Assembly: GCA_002402125.1 (NCBI GenBank)
Contig: NVVG01000013.1
Coordinates: 23,518 to 29,575, forward strand
DNA: 6,058 nt
Reading direction: 5' to 3'
DNA from: Moraxellaceae bacterium
GTDB taxonomy: Bacteria; Pseudomonadota; Gammaproteobacteria; Pseudomonadales; Ketobacteraceae
Part shown: positions 1 to 4,284 of the stretch, piece by piece
How the letters are laid out: each line of letters opens with the position of its first letter
How positions within the stretch are numbered: position 1 is the first letter of the stretch
Notes under the pieces: model-generated
What the model saw: the letters and a program-made list of their open reading frames with translations, nothing else
Told to the model about the DNA's origin: nothing
Database searches by the model: none
Position numbers and translations under genes: made by a program

Positions 1-2
1 GG

Positions 3-662
3 GCGGCCACTCGCGATGAACATCGACGTTTTTTCGACGTTTTAGAAGAGCTAATATTAGAATACGTGCACGCTGGAGACACTCATCTAAAAATCTATTC
101 AGCCAACACTTTTCCGGCGCAAGAGTTTAAAGAAAAATTGTCATTTTCCCCCGCTCACAAAAGAGTATTCCGAGAGCACTTAGTAGAAACTAAAGTATCA
201 GCATCATTAAGTCAGGCACTAGTGCAGCTGAACGTGCTTGATTCAGAGCGCGACCGAGACTTACTGGAATACCTAGTCAATCAGGACAACCCATCGAACA
301 GTCAAGACACTCAGGGCAGACCGTATTCGCCTGATAGTGAAGGGTCCTTCTCGTCTATCGCAAACTCAATGGAGTTAAGTACCCAAGACAAAATCGAGTA
401 TGTTATTAAACACTACATCACTCCCGTACTTGAAAATGATGGAGGAAAAATAGACTTTCTCGATTACAACAATGACAGTGGAGAAGTATCTGTACGCTTT
501 GTCGGTAGCTGCGCCAACTGCCCCTGCTCAATGCTATCGCTGGAAACAATCGTTAAGCCCCCGCTAATGAAAATAGAGGGAGTAAAACATATTGTTCACA
601 GAGGTAAAGTTAAACCTAAAGAGATCCCTACAAGGGCTGCAATCGCATTTGTGGCAACCTAG
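3..662 (+). CDS. NifU/NFU-domain protein, 5' end outside the window
   Basis: The frame is open to the left edge, so the true start lies upstream; a GTG at 66 is the only alternative start noted and has no clear Shine-Dalgarno. Numbered from that GTG, residues 103-183 form an NFU domain, the C-terminal domain of NifU-type proteins that binds or transfers a [4Fe-4S] cluster. The signs are VLENDGGKIDFLD, then GEVSVRFVGSC, then the CxxC pair Cys149/Cys152, and LMKIEGVKHI. An additional Cys154 gives C-A-N-C-P-C, which is unusual. The roughly 100 residues before it (RRFFDVLEELILEYV, then SPAHKRVFREHLVET) are helical-looking and end in a polar linker (75-100). I do not recognise this part; the DEHRRFF stretch only loosely recalls diiron ferritin-like oxygenases. 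The gene converges on the minus-strand array and is probably flanking backbone. Fe-S handling is family knowledge; the client protein is unknown. Confidence 0.8.
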   Translation, partial: AATRDEHRRFFDVLEELILEYVHAGDTHLKIYSANTFPAQEFKEKLSFSPAHKRVFREHLVETKVSASLSQALVQLNVLDSERDRDLLEYLVNQDNPSNSQDTQGRPYSPDSEGSFSSIANSMELSTQDKIEYVIKHYITPVLENDGGKIDFLDYNNDSGEVSVRFVGSCANCPCSMLSLETIVKPPLMKIEGVKHIVHRGKVKPKEIPTRAAIAFVAT

Positions 663-710
663 CTTCGACCGAATAACCCTGAGGCCACATTCCGCCATCA
701 TTTCTTCAAT

Positions 711-738
711 GTTACTTTCGAAGAAATCTTCGCGTAAC
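711..738. terminator. Hairpin between convergent genes
   Basis: An inverted repeat lies between the ends of the NFU gene and the membrane-protein gene. The outer arms are GTTAC (711-715) and GTAAC (734-738). The inner arms are CGAAG (719-723) and CTTCG (728-732), around an AAAT loop. It could serve as a two-way transcription barrier, but there is no strong T run on either side. Its left outer arm is also the candidate R'' of the membrane-protein cassette, so the two readings compete. Confidence 0.35.
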
Positions 739-742
739 CTCT

Positions 743-1183
743 TTATAGAAACGTCTGGAAAGCGAGGATGCCTTGCTTTCCAGCAAAATAAATTAGGGTA
801 CACCACGCTGAAGTAATGACTGCAATTTCTAACATGATAATTCGACGACGTTCCTTCAATCGGCGGGCGATAAAAACGTAGGTGGGAATTCCTAATATTA
901 CAGGGGCCAATACAATTGCAACCCACTTACCGTATTTTTTCCAGTAGCCCAGGGCCCGTCTTAGATGTCGACTGAAGCCCTTCGGCTTAGACTTTCGTCG
1001 GGCAAAGTATAAATCGCTTGCGTACAGAACTGCCAAGCTGGATGATAGTGCAGCACTTAGGTTGTAGAGCAACATCTCCCAATAGGAAAAGCCCAACCCA
1101 GCTGCCATCAGTGGCCCAATGTAAGTCTTCCACAGACTAAACCAAAATATTGTTAGGGCTTGCAGTAAATACCACTCATCCAC
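743..1183 (-). CDS. Small polytopic membrane protein of unknown function
   Basis: A 146-residue protein. GTG at 1183 is chosen because AGGAG (1195-1199) sits 11 nt upstream. Hydrophobic segments fall at about 8-30, 33-55, 87-106 and 116-134, separated by a strongly basic loop (61-85, rich in Arg and Lys) and a second basic turn (107-114). This predicts four inner-membrane helices with the basic loops in the cytoplasm. The pattern GPLMAAGLGFSYWE and KYGKWVAIVLAPVILGIPTYVFIA resembles small unassigned membrane proteins distantly like the 'small multidrug export' family; I would not assign transport from this. The gene follows the truncated-haemoglobin cassette in the same direction, 97 nt after the attC core site. 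The same seven bases as its cassette start (GTTACTT) recur, inverted, past its stop codon at 711-717, supporting cassette status. No complete attC is visible at its 3' end. Confidence 0.7.
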   Translation of the reverse strand: MDEWYLLQALTIFWFSLWKTYIGPLMAAGLGFSYWEMLLYNLSAALSSSLAVLYASDLYFARRKSKPKGFSRHLRRALGYWKKYGKWVAIVLAPVILGIPTYVFIARRLKERRRIIMLEIAVITSAWCTLIYFAGKQGILAFQTFL

Positions 1184-1273
1184 TTTAACTACAACTCCTG
1201 AAAAAAATGCGCATCATCTTAGCTGATTGTTATCGTATTGGAACGTAATAGGCTTAGCTCCCACCCATATCCA

Positions 1274-1387
1274 AAGTAACGCCTGTAGCACAGTAGAAAC
1301 TGTGGCGTATAGCTGCTGTAAAATAGGTGAAGCCTTTGCACAAACGGAGTGACGCAGCTTTTGTCGTTGTAGCTATCTTTGTTAGGT
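1274..1387 (-). other. attC recombination site of the truncated-haemoglobin cassette
   Basis: Read on the minus strand, the site starts with R'' ACCTAAC (1387-1381), followed by the 5-nt spacer AAAGA and L'' TAGCTACA. It ends with L' TGTGCTA, the 5-nt spacer CAGGC and R' GTTACTT (1280-1274). L'' pairs with L' except for one unpaired T, the extrahelical base that integron attC sites carry in L''. This fixes the orientation as minus, the same as the genes. The site is 114 nt long, within the usual range. The R'' overlaps the TAA stop of the haemoglobin gene. An inner hairpin is also present on the L' side (CACAGT 1289-1294 with ACTGTG 1299-1304, flanked by ACGC/GCGT). The R' core deviates from the GTTRRRY consensus in its last bases. 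Confidence 0.75.
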
Positions 1388-1826
1388 ACCGGACACATTT
1401 CTAATTCTTTCTGCTGGAACCCTAAGTTGCTCAATTAAATATAGTTTAAATGGTTCTTCATAAGGCTGTTTGGCGATAGCTTTTTTCATACAGAACAACC
1501 ATGCATCACTTTCCTCAACGCCAACGGATAGATGTCTATGCGCAGAAGGAATATTTATTGATCCGTAATTTTCAGAATACAGCTTTGGACCACCAAGCCA
1601 ACCCGATAAAAAATAGGTTAACTTTTTTCGAGACTCAGCTAAATCATTTGAATGCATATCCCTAATTTTCTTGGACTCAGGAAATACCTCCATATTGTTG
1701 TAGAACTCATTCACAAGCGCAGTAATACCGCTTAGCTCTCCAGCCATACGATAAGAGTTATCACCTACACCATACTCACAACTTCTAAAACTCATTGAAT
1801 TTTCCAATTATTGCGTAAGAACCTAA
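1280..1826 (-). mobile_element. Integron gene cassette carrying a truncated haemoglobin
   Basis: Cassette of 547 bp bounded on the minus strand by G^TTAGGT at 1827/1826 and G^TTACTT at 1280/1279. The cassette begins TTAGGT, and the inverse core of its own attC is ACCTAAC, exactly complementary. This is the rule expected when a cassette is excised as a circle and reinserted at the G^TT junction. It contains a single gene with a 31-nt leader and a stop codon touching the attC, the compact layout typical of cassettes. No promoter is apparent inside, so expression probably depends on read-through or on a promoter elsewhere in the array. Confidence 0.72.
1382..1795 (-). CDS. Group II truncated haemoglobin (trHbO type)
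   Basis: A 137-residue 2/2 globin that binds haem and oxygen; in this family such proteins are linked to oxygen, peroxide or nitric-oxide chemistry in the cytoplasm. ATG at 1795 is preferred over an in-frame TTG at 1807, because TTGGAA lies just before the ATG. Residues (ATG = 1): Tyr32 at B10 in NEFYNNM, His48 at CD1 in IRDMH, Ser55 at E7, Leu59 at E11, then the group II signature SGWLGGPKLY. The proximal His88 at F8 is in AHRHLSVG, and Trp99 at G8 in ESDAWLFCM marks group II. His at CD1, rather than Tyr as in the mycobacterial protein, is a known variant in some marine gammaproteobacteria. All haem-pocket positions are intact, so the protein should be functional. It is the only gene of its cassette. 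Family assignment is certain; the physiological role is inferred. Confidence 0.95.
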   Translation of the reverse strand: MSFRSCEYGVGDNSYRMAGELSGITALVNEFYNNMEVFPESKKIRDMHSNDLAESRKKLTYFLSGWLGGPKLYSENYGSINIPSAHRHLSVGVEESDAWLFCMKKAIAKQPYEEPFKLYLIEQLRVPAERIRNVSGT

Positions 1827-1925
1827 CAGTGTAATGGACAGCGTCCACAATAAGAACGGATATCCACAGCCATCTTTTTTGATCTATTTGTTGCAATAAT
1901 TACTATACATTTCAACAAGTTAAAG
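1821..1925 (-). other. Probable attC site of the first 67-codon cassette
   Basis: On the minus strand the region runs from R'' CTTTAAC (1925-1919) to R' GTTAGGT (1827-1821, a perfect GTTRRRY). The proposed arms AATGTATAG and CTGTCCATT pair in eight of nine positions, counting one wobble. The spacers are 7 and 5 nt rather than 5 and 5, and no clear extrahelical base can be assigned. Internal symmetry includes TGGAC-AGC-GTCCA (1834-1846) and GGATATCC (1858-1865). The R' end is well supported because it matches the inverse core of the next cassette; the R'' end is less sure. It starts 9 nt past the stop codon of the 67-codon gene. Confidence 0.55.
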
Positions 1926-1930
1926 CCTCG

Positions 1931-2153
1931 CCTTCACCTATTCCGCGCTTCGACTAGCCAATTGTTCTTTGCATCCACCACAGCTACATCATTACCTTCC
2001 CTGAATTCAATAAGTATCCCAACCCGCCCTTCAACCCTGCCTCGACGCTTCACAGTGTATTTATTTCCTGTGCAGGGGCAGAGCATTAGTGTTTCAGGTT
2101 TAGCCTGTGATGGTTTTGTGAATGCTATCCATCCCATCTATTCTCACTCCATT
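1931..2153 (-). repeat. Direct repeat, copy 1 (67-codon gene unit)
   Basis: This stretch recurs at 5618-5842 in the same orientation, offset by 3687 bp over the coding part. The coding sequences differ at six positions out of 204. Two extra T residues occur in copy 2 in the short leader (between ctatt and ctcact on the plus strand). Similarity fades within a few bases past the stop codon. At the other end it stops at CAT(T/C)AA, which in copy 1 is the expected cassette edge. Confidence 0.9.
1934..2137 (-). CDS. Conserved small protein of unknown function, copy 1 (67 aa)
   Basis: ATG at 2137 is preceded by GGAG with a 9-nt gap. I do not recognise the family. The protein starts MGWIAFTKP and has a Cys-Pro-Cys motif (Cys20, Cys22). 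A basic stretch KRRGRVEGRVG (30-40) follows, then an alternation of hydrophobic and charged residues (ILIEF, DVAVVDAKNNWLVEA) suggesting a small beta-rich fold. There is no signal peptide or membrane segment, so it is probably cytoplasmic. Compared with the second copy, five of six base differences are silent and the sixth is a conservative Val/Ile change at residue 62, strong evidence for a translated, selected protein. It lies in a cassette upstream of the haemoglobin gene on the same strand; a functional link is not implied, since cassettes shuffle. Confidence 0.8.
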   Translation of the reverse strand: MGWIAFTKPSQAKPETLMLCPCTGNKYTVKRRGRVEGRVGILIEFREGNDVAVVDAKNNWLVEARNR

Positions 2154-2240
2154 AACGATAAAATTTATTACATGACCAAGTCTTACCAATCCTTTAGTAG
2201 TTAATCTATACCATCCCAGTCAATAATTTTGCCCATTACC

Positions 2241-2272
2241 CCTGTATAGGGTGGCTCATAATATCATACAGG
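2241..2272. repeat. Inverted repeat CCTGTAT / ATACAGG
   Basis: Perfect 7-bp arms at 2241-2247 and 2266-2272 enclose an 18-nt loop. There is no T run and no GTT/AAC core at attC spacing, so the role is unknown. Confidence 0.4.
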
Positions 2273-2333
2273 CCGTGCGCGTGAGCAACTACTTTACCCA
2301 GTTATTGTTTGATTTTTATACAGCCATAATTAC

Positions 2334-2372
2334 AGGTGTGCATTATACACATCTGAAGATTCATGTACACCT
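2334..2372. repeat. Inverted repeat AGGTGTGCAT / ATGTACACCT
   Basis: Ten-base arms at 2334-2343 and 2363-2372 pair throughout if one G-T wobble is allowed, with a 19-nt loop. On the minus strand the wobble becomes an A-C mismatch, so a structured RNA would be the plus-strand one. No gene is attached to it. Confidence 0.4.
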
Positions 2373-2435
2373 CACCAAGTATTGCCGTGGCTGTTCCTAG
2401 AAAATTTCTCCGTGAATGATTTGGCTTCAATTCAA

Positions 2436-2579
2436 TTATTGGCTAGAACGTTTAATTGAGACGCCGGTATTTTTAATGCCCAATATGACATTAGCAAACA
2501 CGCGCATTACTACAAATCCCAGCCGCTTGTAGGTGAACATATGTTCCCACCTATCACCTTTATAAACAGCGTGACCCAT
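2436..2579 (-). CDS. Possible small protein (47 aa), unknown
   Basis: A frame starting at ATG 2579 and ending at TAA 2436 reads MGHAVYKGDRWEHM, then a central hydrophobic part (GFVVMRVFANVILGI), then a basic tail (KNTGVSIKRSSQ). The composition is protein-like. The upstream AGGGATGG is only a weak ribosome-binding candidate at long spacing. It overlaps the opposite-strand frame at 2537-2764, so at most one is likely real. It could also be the tail of a decayed gene. I do not recognise a family. Confidence 0.3.
   Translation of the reverse strand: MGHAVYKGDRWEHMFTYKRLGFVVMRVFANVILGIKNTGVSIKRSSQ
2530..2553. repeat. Near-perfect palindrome around GAACATATGTTC
   Basis: The 12-bp perfect palindrome GAACATATGTTC is extended by TAGGT and ACCTA with a two-base bulge. 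Such dyads can be operators or hairpins. An 11-of-12 match, GAACATATGTTG, occurs at the start of the hydrolase gene (5165-5176), but that one is inside coding sequence. Confidence 0.35.
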
Positions 2580-2764
2580 ATTTACAACCATCCCTAGTCG
2601 AATCCTGTTACGCTATTTCCACGCTAGAAAATGACGAGTCATCACTCAAGTTATTAGCCTGCACTTCCCTACAGGATGTGCAGGCTGCCATTCAAGGCAG
2701 TTGGGGGAGCCTATCCGATTTGTTGAAGCAGATCGGTGCCAACCTTAGAGGCTTCTTAGTATAA
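2537..2764 (+). pseudogene. Possible gene remnant without a start codon
   Basis: The frame is open after the TGA at 2534-2536 to TAA at 2762-2764. The protein-like part is SLVESCYAISTLENDESS, then LKLLACTSLQDVQAAIQGSW, then GSLSDLLKQIGANLRGFLV. This has the amphipathic leucine pattern of a helical protein end. There is no ATG in frame and no ribosome-binding site, so it is either a truncated 3' end of a former gene or chance. Three hairpins lie inside it, which would be odd for a normal coding region. No family recognised. Confidence 0.25.
2656..2736. repeat. Cluster of three consecutive hairpins
   Basis: Hairpin one has perfect 9-bp arms AGCCTGCAC (2656-2664) and GTGCAGGCT (2678-2686), with an inner TCC/GGA helix. 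Hairpin two is CTGCC (2685-2689) with GGCAG (2696-2700). Hairpin three is CCGATTTG (2715-2722) with CAGATCGG (2729-2736), eight pairs including one wobble and a 6-nt loop. Hairpins one and two share two bases and so are alternatives at the junction. The density is high for 81 bases and suggests a structured RNA or mobile-element end; no known RNA family was recognised. Confidence 0.45.
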
Positions 2765-2837
2765 CCTGATGCTGTGGGCGAACCATTTACTAGATTAGCT
2801 ATGTTTTGCCCATGCACAAACGTTGGTGAGAATGTAA

Positions 2838-3041
2838 AAGCGGTATCCTAGTCATAGGAGATCGACTGTAGTAAAACTAATAGCAAAAACAGTGCTATTG
2901 GTTTGTCTAATGCGGATTCCTGCGAATCTGGTGCGACCCTCGGCAGAGACCAGCGTGATGAGTATTCAAGTTGAGCGAGTCACCTTGCTTGAACTGTATA
3001 TCTATCATGAATGCAGCGATGATGCCAAAGCATCCCGATAA
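2838..3041 (+). pseudogene. Short reading frame ending just before a terminator
   Basis: The frame is open from 2838 to TAA at 3039-3041. The only ATG, at 2910, gives 43 residues: MRIPANLVRPSAETSV, MSIQVERVTLLELYIYHE, CSDDAKASR. The preceding sequence VVKLIAKTVLLVCL would fit a longer protein. An AGGAG at 2856-2860 has no start codon at useful distance. The stop is 7 nt before a strong terminator stem, exactly where a real gene should end, so this is probably the 3' end of a truncated gene or a very small gene. I do not recognise it. Confidence 0.35.
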
Positions 3042-3048
3042 CGCTGGG

Positions 3049-3078
3049 GGGGTGACGGTTCGCTGTCACCCCTTTTTT
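3049..3078 (+). terminator. Rho-independent terminator
   Basis: A perfect 8-bp GC-rich stem, GGGGTGAC (3049-3056) with GTCACCCC (3065-3072), has the loop GGTTCGCT and is followed directly by six T residues (3073-3078). It acts on plus-strand transcripts, although the only plus-strand frame upstream is short or decayed. The stem begins within a run of seven G (3046-3052). Confidence 0.85.
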
Positions 3079-3206
3079 ATGCCATTACGCTTTAGTAGCT
3101 ATCCAGCATTTCTCATACTTCGATCAGCTCTTGAGCCACCCATCCCTGCACGCAGGCCATAATACCTTTAGGCGACAATTTGGCTATAAATTCAGAGCAC
3201 TTATTT

Positions 3207-4073
3207 TTACCCGCCTTTTTTCAATTTCTTATTTCTTCTATCTGCAAGTCGAACGCCCATAGCTATCAATTTATTAAACCCAACAGGAGACACGCGTAAG
3301 AATAATTCACCTATATAGGCATCAATTCCTACCAAGATTCTCGACTTGTTCCTTTTTATCCCACTTACAATAACTTTTGCAGCTTTCTCAGAAGAAAGCC
3401 CAAGCGAACTTCTATCGAAAATATTTCTCGCTGCCTCCTCACTAATACTCGCGGTTTCTAAAATAGAATTATACAGTTTAGAATTTTTCACAATATTGGT
3501 GCGAATAACTCCTGGATGTACAGAGCTGGCACTCACTCCGCAGCGCTCAATATCCAACTCCATACGTAAAGATTCAGTAAAACCCCTAATCGCAAATTTC
3601 GATGCTACATAAGCAGACGCTCCCACCACCGGCATAAACCCCGCAAGACTTGATACATTTACAATATGTCCCTCGCCAGATTGTTTCAGAAAAGGCAAGA
3701 AAGCTTTGCTACCATAAACCATACCCCAGAAATTTATATCCATTAGCCATTCAAAATCCTCTAAGGACATCTCACTAATTTTTGCGCCAAGCGCTACCCC
3801 GGCGATATTGACAATAAGATTAACCCGCCCAAACTCTTCGTTAGTGGCATCGGCCCAATCAAAAAACGCCTCTTTGTCAGTCACATCAAATACCGTAGCG
3901 ACTACTTTTACACCAATCGATTCAATTGCTTTTGCAGTTTCGTCTAACTGTTCCGAATTAATGTCTGAAATGGCAAGGTCACAACCCTGCTTTGCCAATT
4001 CAATGGCTGTGCTTTTACCAATACCTGAACCTGCCCCTGTAACAGCCGCTACCTTTCCTACTAAGTTTTTCAT
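3207..4073 (-). CDS. Classical SDR-family NAD(P)-dependent oxidoreductase
   Basis: A 288-residue short-chain dehydrogenase/reductase. ATG at 4073 is chosen over an ATG 111 nt upstream: it places the first beta strand KVAAVTGAGSGIG at the usual distance from the start, and the upstream extension has no SDR character. AGGTT lies 9 nt before it, a weak ribosome site. Cofactor motif TGxxxGxG is at 12-19. Asp37 at the end of strand 2 points to NAD rather than NADP. Asp63 and the NxAG motif (89-92) follow. The catalytic tetrad is Asn114, Ser142, Tyr155, Lys159 (NVSSLAG, SAYVASK). HPGVIRTN (186-193) is the usual post-catalytic segment. The extended C-terminal part ends in a basic tail, RRNKKLKKGG. 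The substrate cannot be read from sequence; lipid or steroid alcohols are typical. It lies 211 nt downstream of the hydrolase on the same strand, a plausible but unproven co-transcript. Confidence 0.93.
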   Translation of the reverse strand: MKNLVGKVAAVTGAGSGIGKSTAIELAKQGCDLAISDINSEQLDETAKAIESIGVKVVATVFDVTDKEAFFDWADATNEEFGRVNLIVNIAGVALGAKISEMSLEDFEWLMDINFWGMVYGSKAFLPFLKQSGEGHIVNVSSLAGFMPVVGASAYVASKFAIRGFTESLRMELDIERCGVSASSVHPGVIRTNIVKNSKLYNSILETASISEEAARNIFDRSSLGLSSEKAAKVIVSGIKRNKSRILVGIDAYIGELFLRVSPVGFNKLIAMGVRLADRRNKKLKKGG

Positions 4074-4096
4074 ATTATTAGAACCTGATGAACGTT

Positions 4097-4105
4097 GGGG
4101 GGGGG
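4097..4105. repeat. Nine-G homopolymer before the SDR gene
   Basis: A run of nine G on the plus strand (nine C on the coding strand) lies 24 nt upstream of the SDR start codon, in its 5' leader. Tracts of this length are prone to slippage. It could change leader spacing, or the frame of a longer N-terminal form starting at 4184. Confidence 0.6.
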
Positions 4106-4170
4106 TATCAGATAGAAAACAGTATTTAAAGGCTAAAAAAGATTGCCTAATGGACAACAATTGACGGTTT

Positions 4171-4201
4171 GTATAGGCACCCAAAATTAGGGCACCTATA
4201 C
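4171..4201 (-). repeat. Hairpin between hydrolase and SDR genes
   Basis: Arms 4171-4182 and 4190-4201 form 12 continuous pairs, with two G-U wobbles, in minus-strand RNA around a 7-nt loop. The plus-strand RNA has a 2x2 mismatch instead. The asymmetry suggests that the minus-strand transcript, the hydrolase-to-SDR direction, is the relevant one. No U run follows, so it is not a standard terminator. It could be a processing or stabilising hairpin. Confidence 0.55.
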
Positions 4202-4284
4202 ATCCGTTGATATGAAAGGGCTACTGACAAGCCATAACTACTGGCGCCAGATGGTGTTCCCGAATCGCTTACAAAAATCTTTAA

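Larger units (their letters stand above)
1827..2155 (-). mobile_element. Probable 329-bp integron cassette with the 67-codon gene
   Basis: The minus-strand left boundary is G^TTAATG (2156/2155) and the end is G^TTAGGT (1827/1826). The leader is only 18 nt and contains GGAG. The inverse core of its attC (CTTTAAC) matches the cassette start at six of seven positions, where CATTAAC is expected. The homology with copy 2 also ends at this boundary, an independent clue. No attC of a preceding cassette could be folded to the right of 2156, so this edge is less secure than that of the haemoglobin cassette. Confidence 0.5.
2156..3206. other. 1-kb gene-poor stretch with decayed frames and inverted repeats
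   Basis: No complete gene of normal size is visible on either strand. The stretch contains a possible 47-codon minus-strand frame (2436-2579), two protein-like plus-strand frames without convincing starts (2537-2764 and 2838-3041), five strong inverted repeats and a plus-strand terminator. No attC with the full layout was found. The mixture suggests remnants of old cassettes or another mobile element. The string around 2911-2935 loosely recalls terminal repeats of insertion sequences, but I cannot name one. Confidence 0.5.

Noticed and set aside
671..717. Complete attC at the end of the membrane-protein cassette
   Set aside because: AAGTAAC (R'') and GTTATTC (candidate R') are present, but the sequences next to the spacers do not pair. 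At 47 nt it is too short, and AAGTAAC also belongs to a local hairpin.
564..926. Minus-strand open frame of 120 codons
   Set aside because: It overlaps the NFU gene end and the membrane-protein gene in another frame, has cysteine- and arginine-rich composition typical of shadow frames, and has no ribosome site.
1219..1434. Minus-strand open frame of 71 codons
   Set aside because: It runs through the attC and the haemoglobin 3' end; attC sequences often give spurious frames like this.
1274..1925. Plus-strand orientation of the cassette array
   Set aside because: Core-site complementarity is symmetric, so it fits both directions. But the extra base lies in L'' only when read on the minus strand, at both good attC sites, and the genes agree.
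1962..2204. Plus-strand frames opposite the 67-codon gene (also 5649-5951)
   Set aside because: The silent differences between copies fall on codon third positions of the minus-strand frame, not these.
3808..4164. Plus-strand open frame of 118 codons opposite the SDR
   Set aside because: Antisense shadow of a well-identified SDR gene, with no family resemblance. The same holds for 3346-3612.
4171..4201. Intergenic hairpin as an attC
   Set aside because: The nearest GTT and AAC triplets are not at 5-nt spacing from the stem and are asymmetric.
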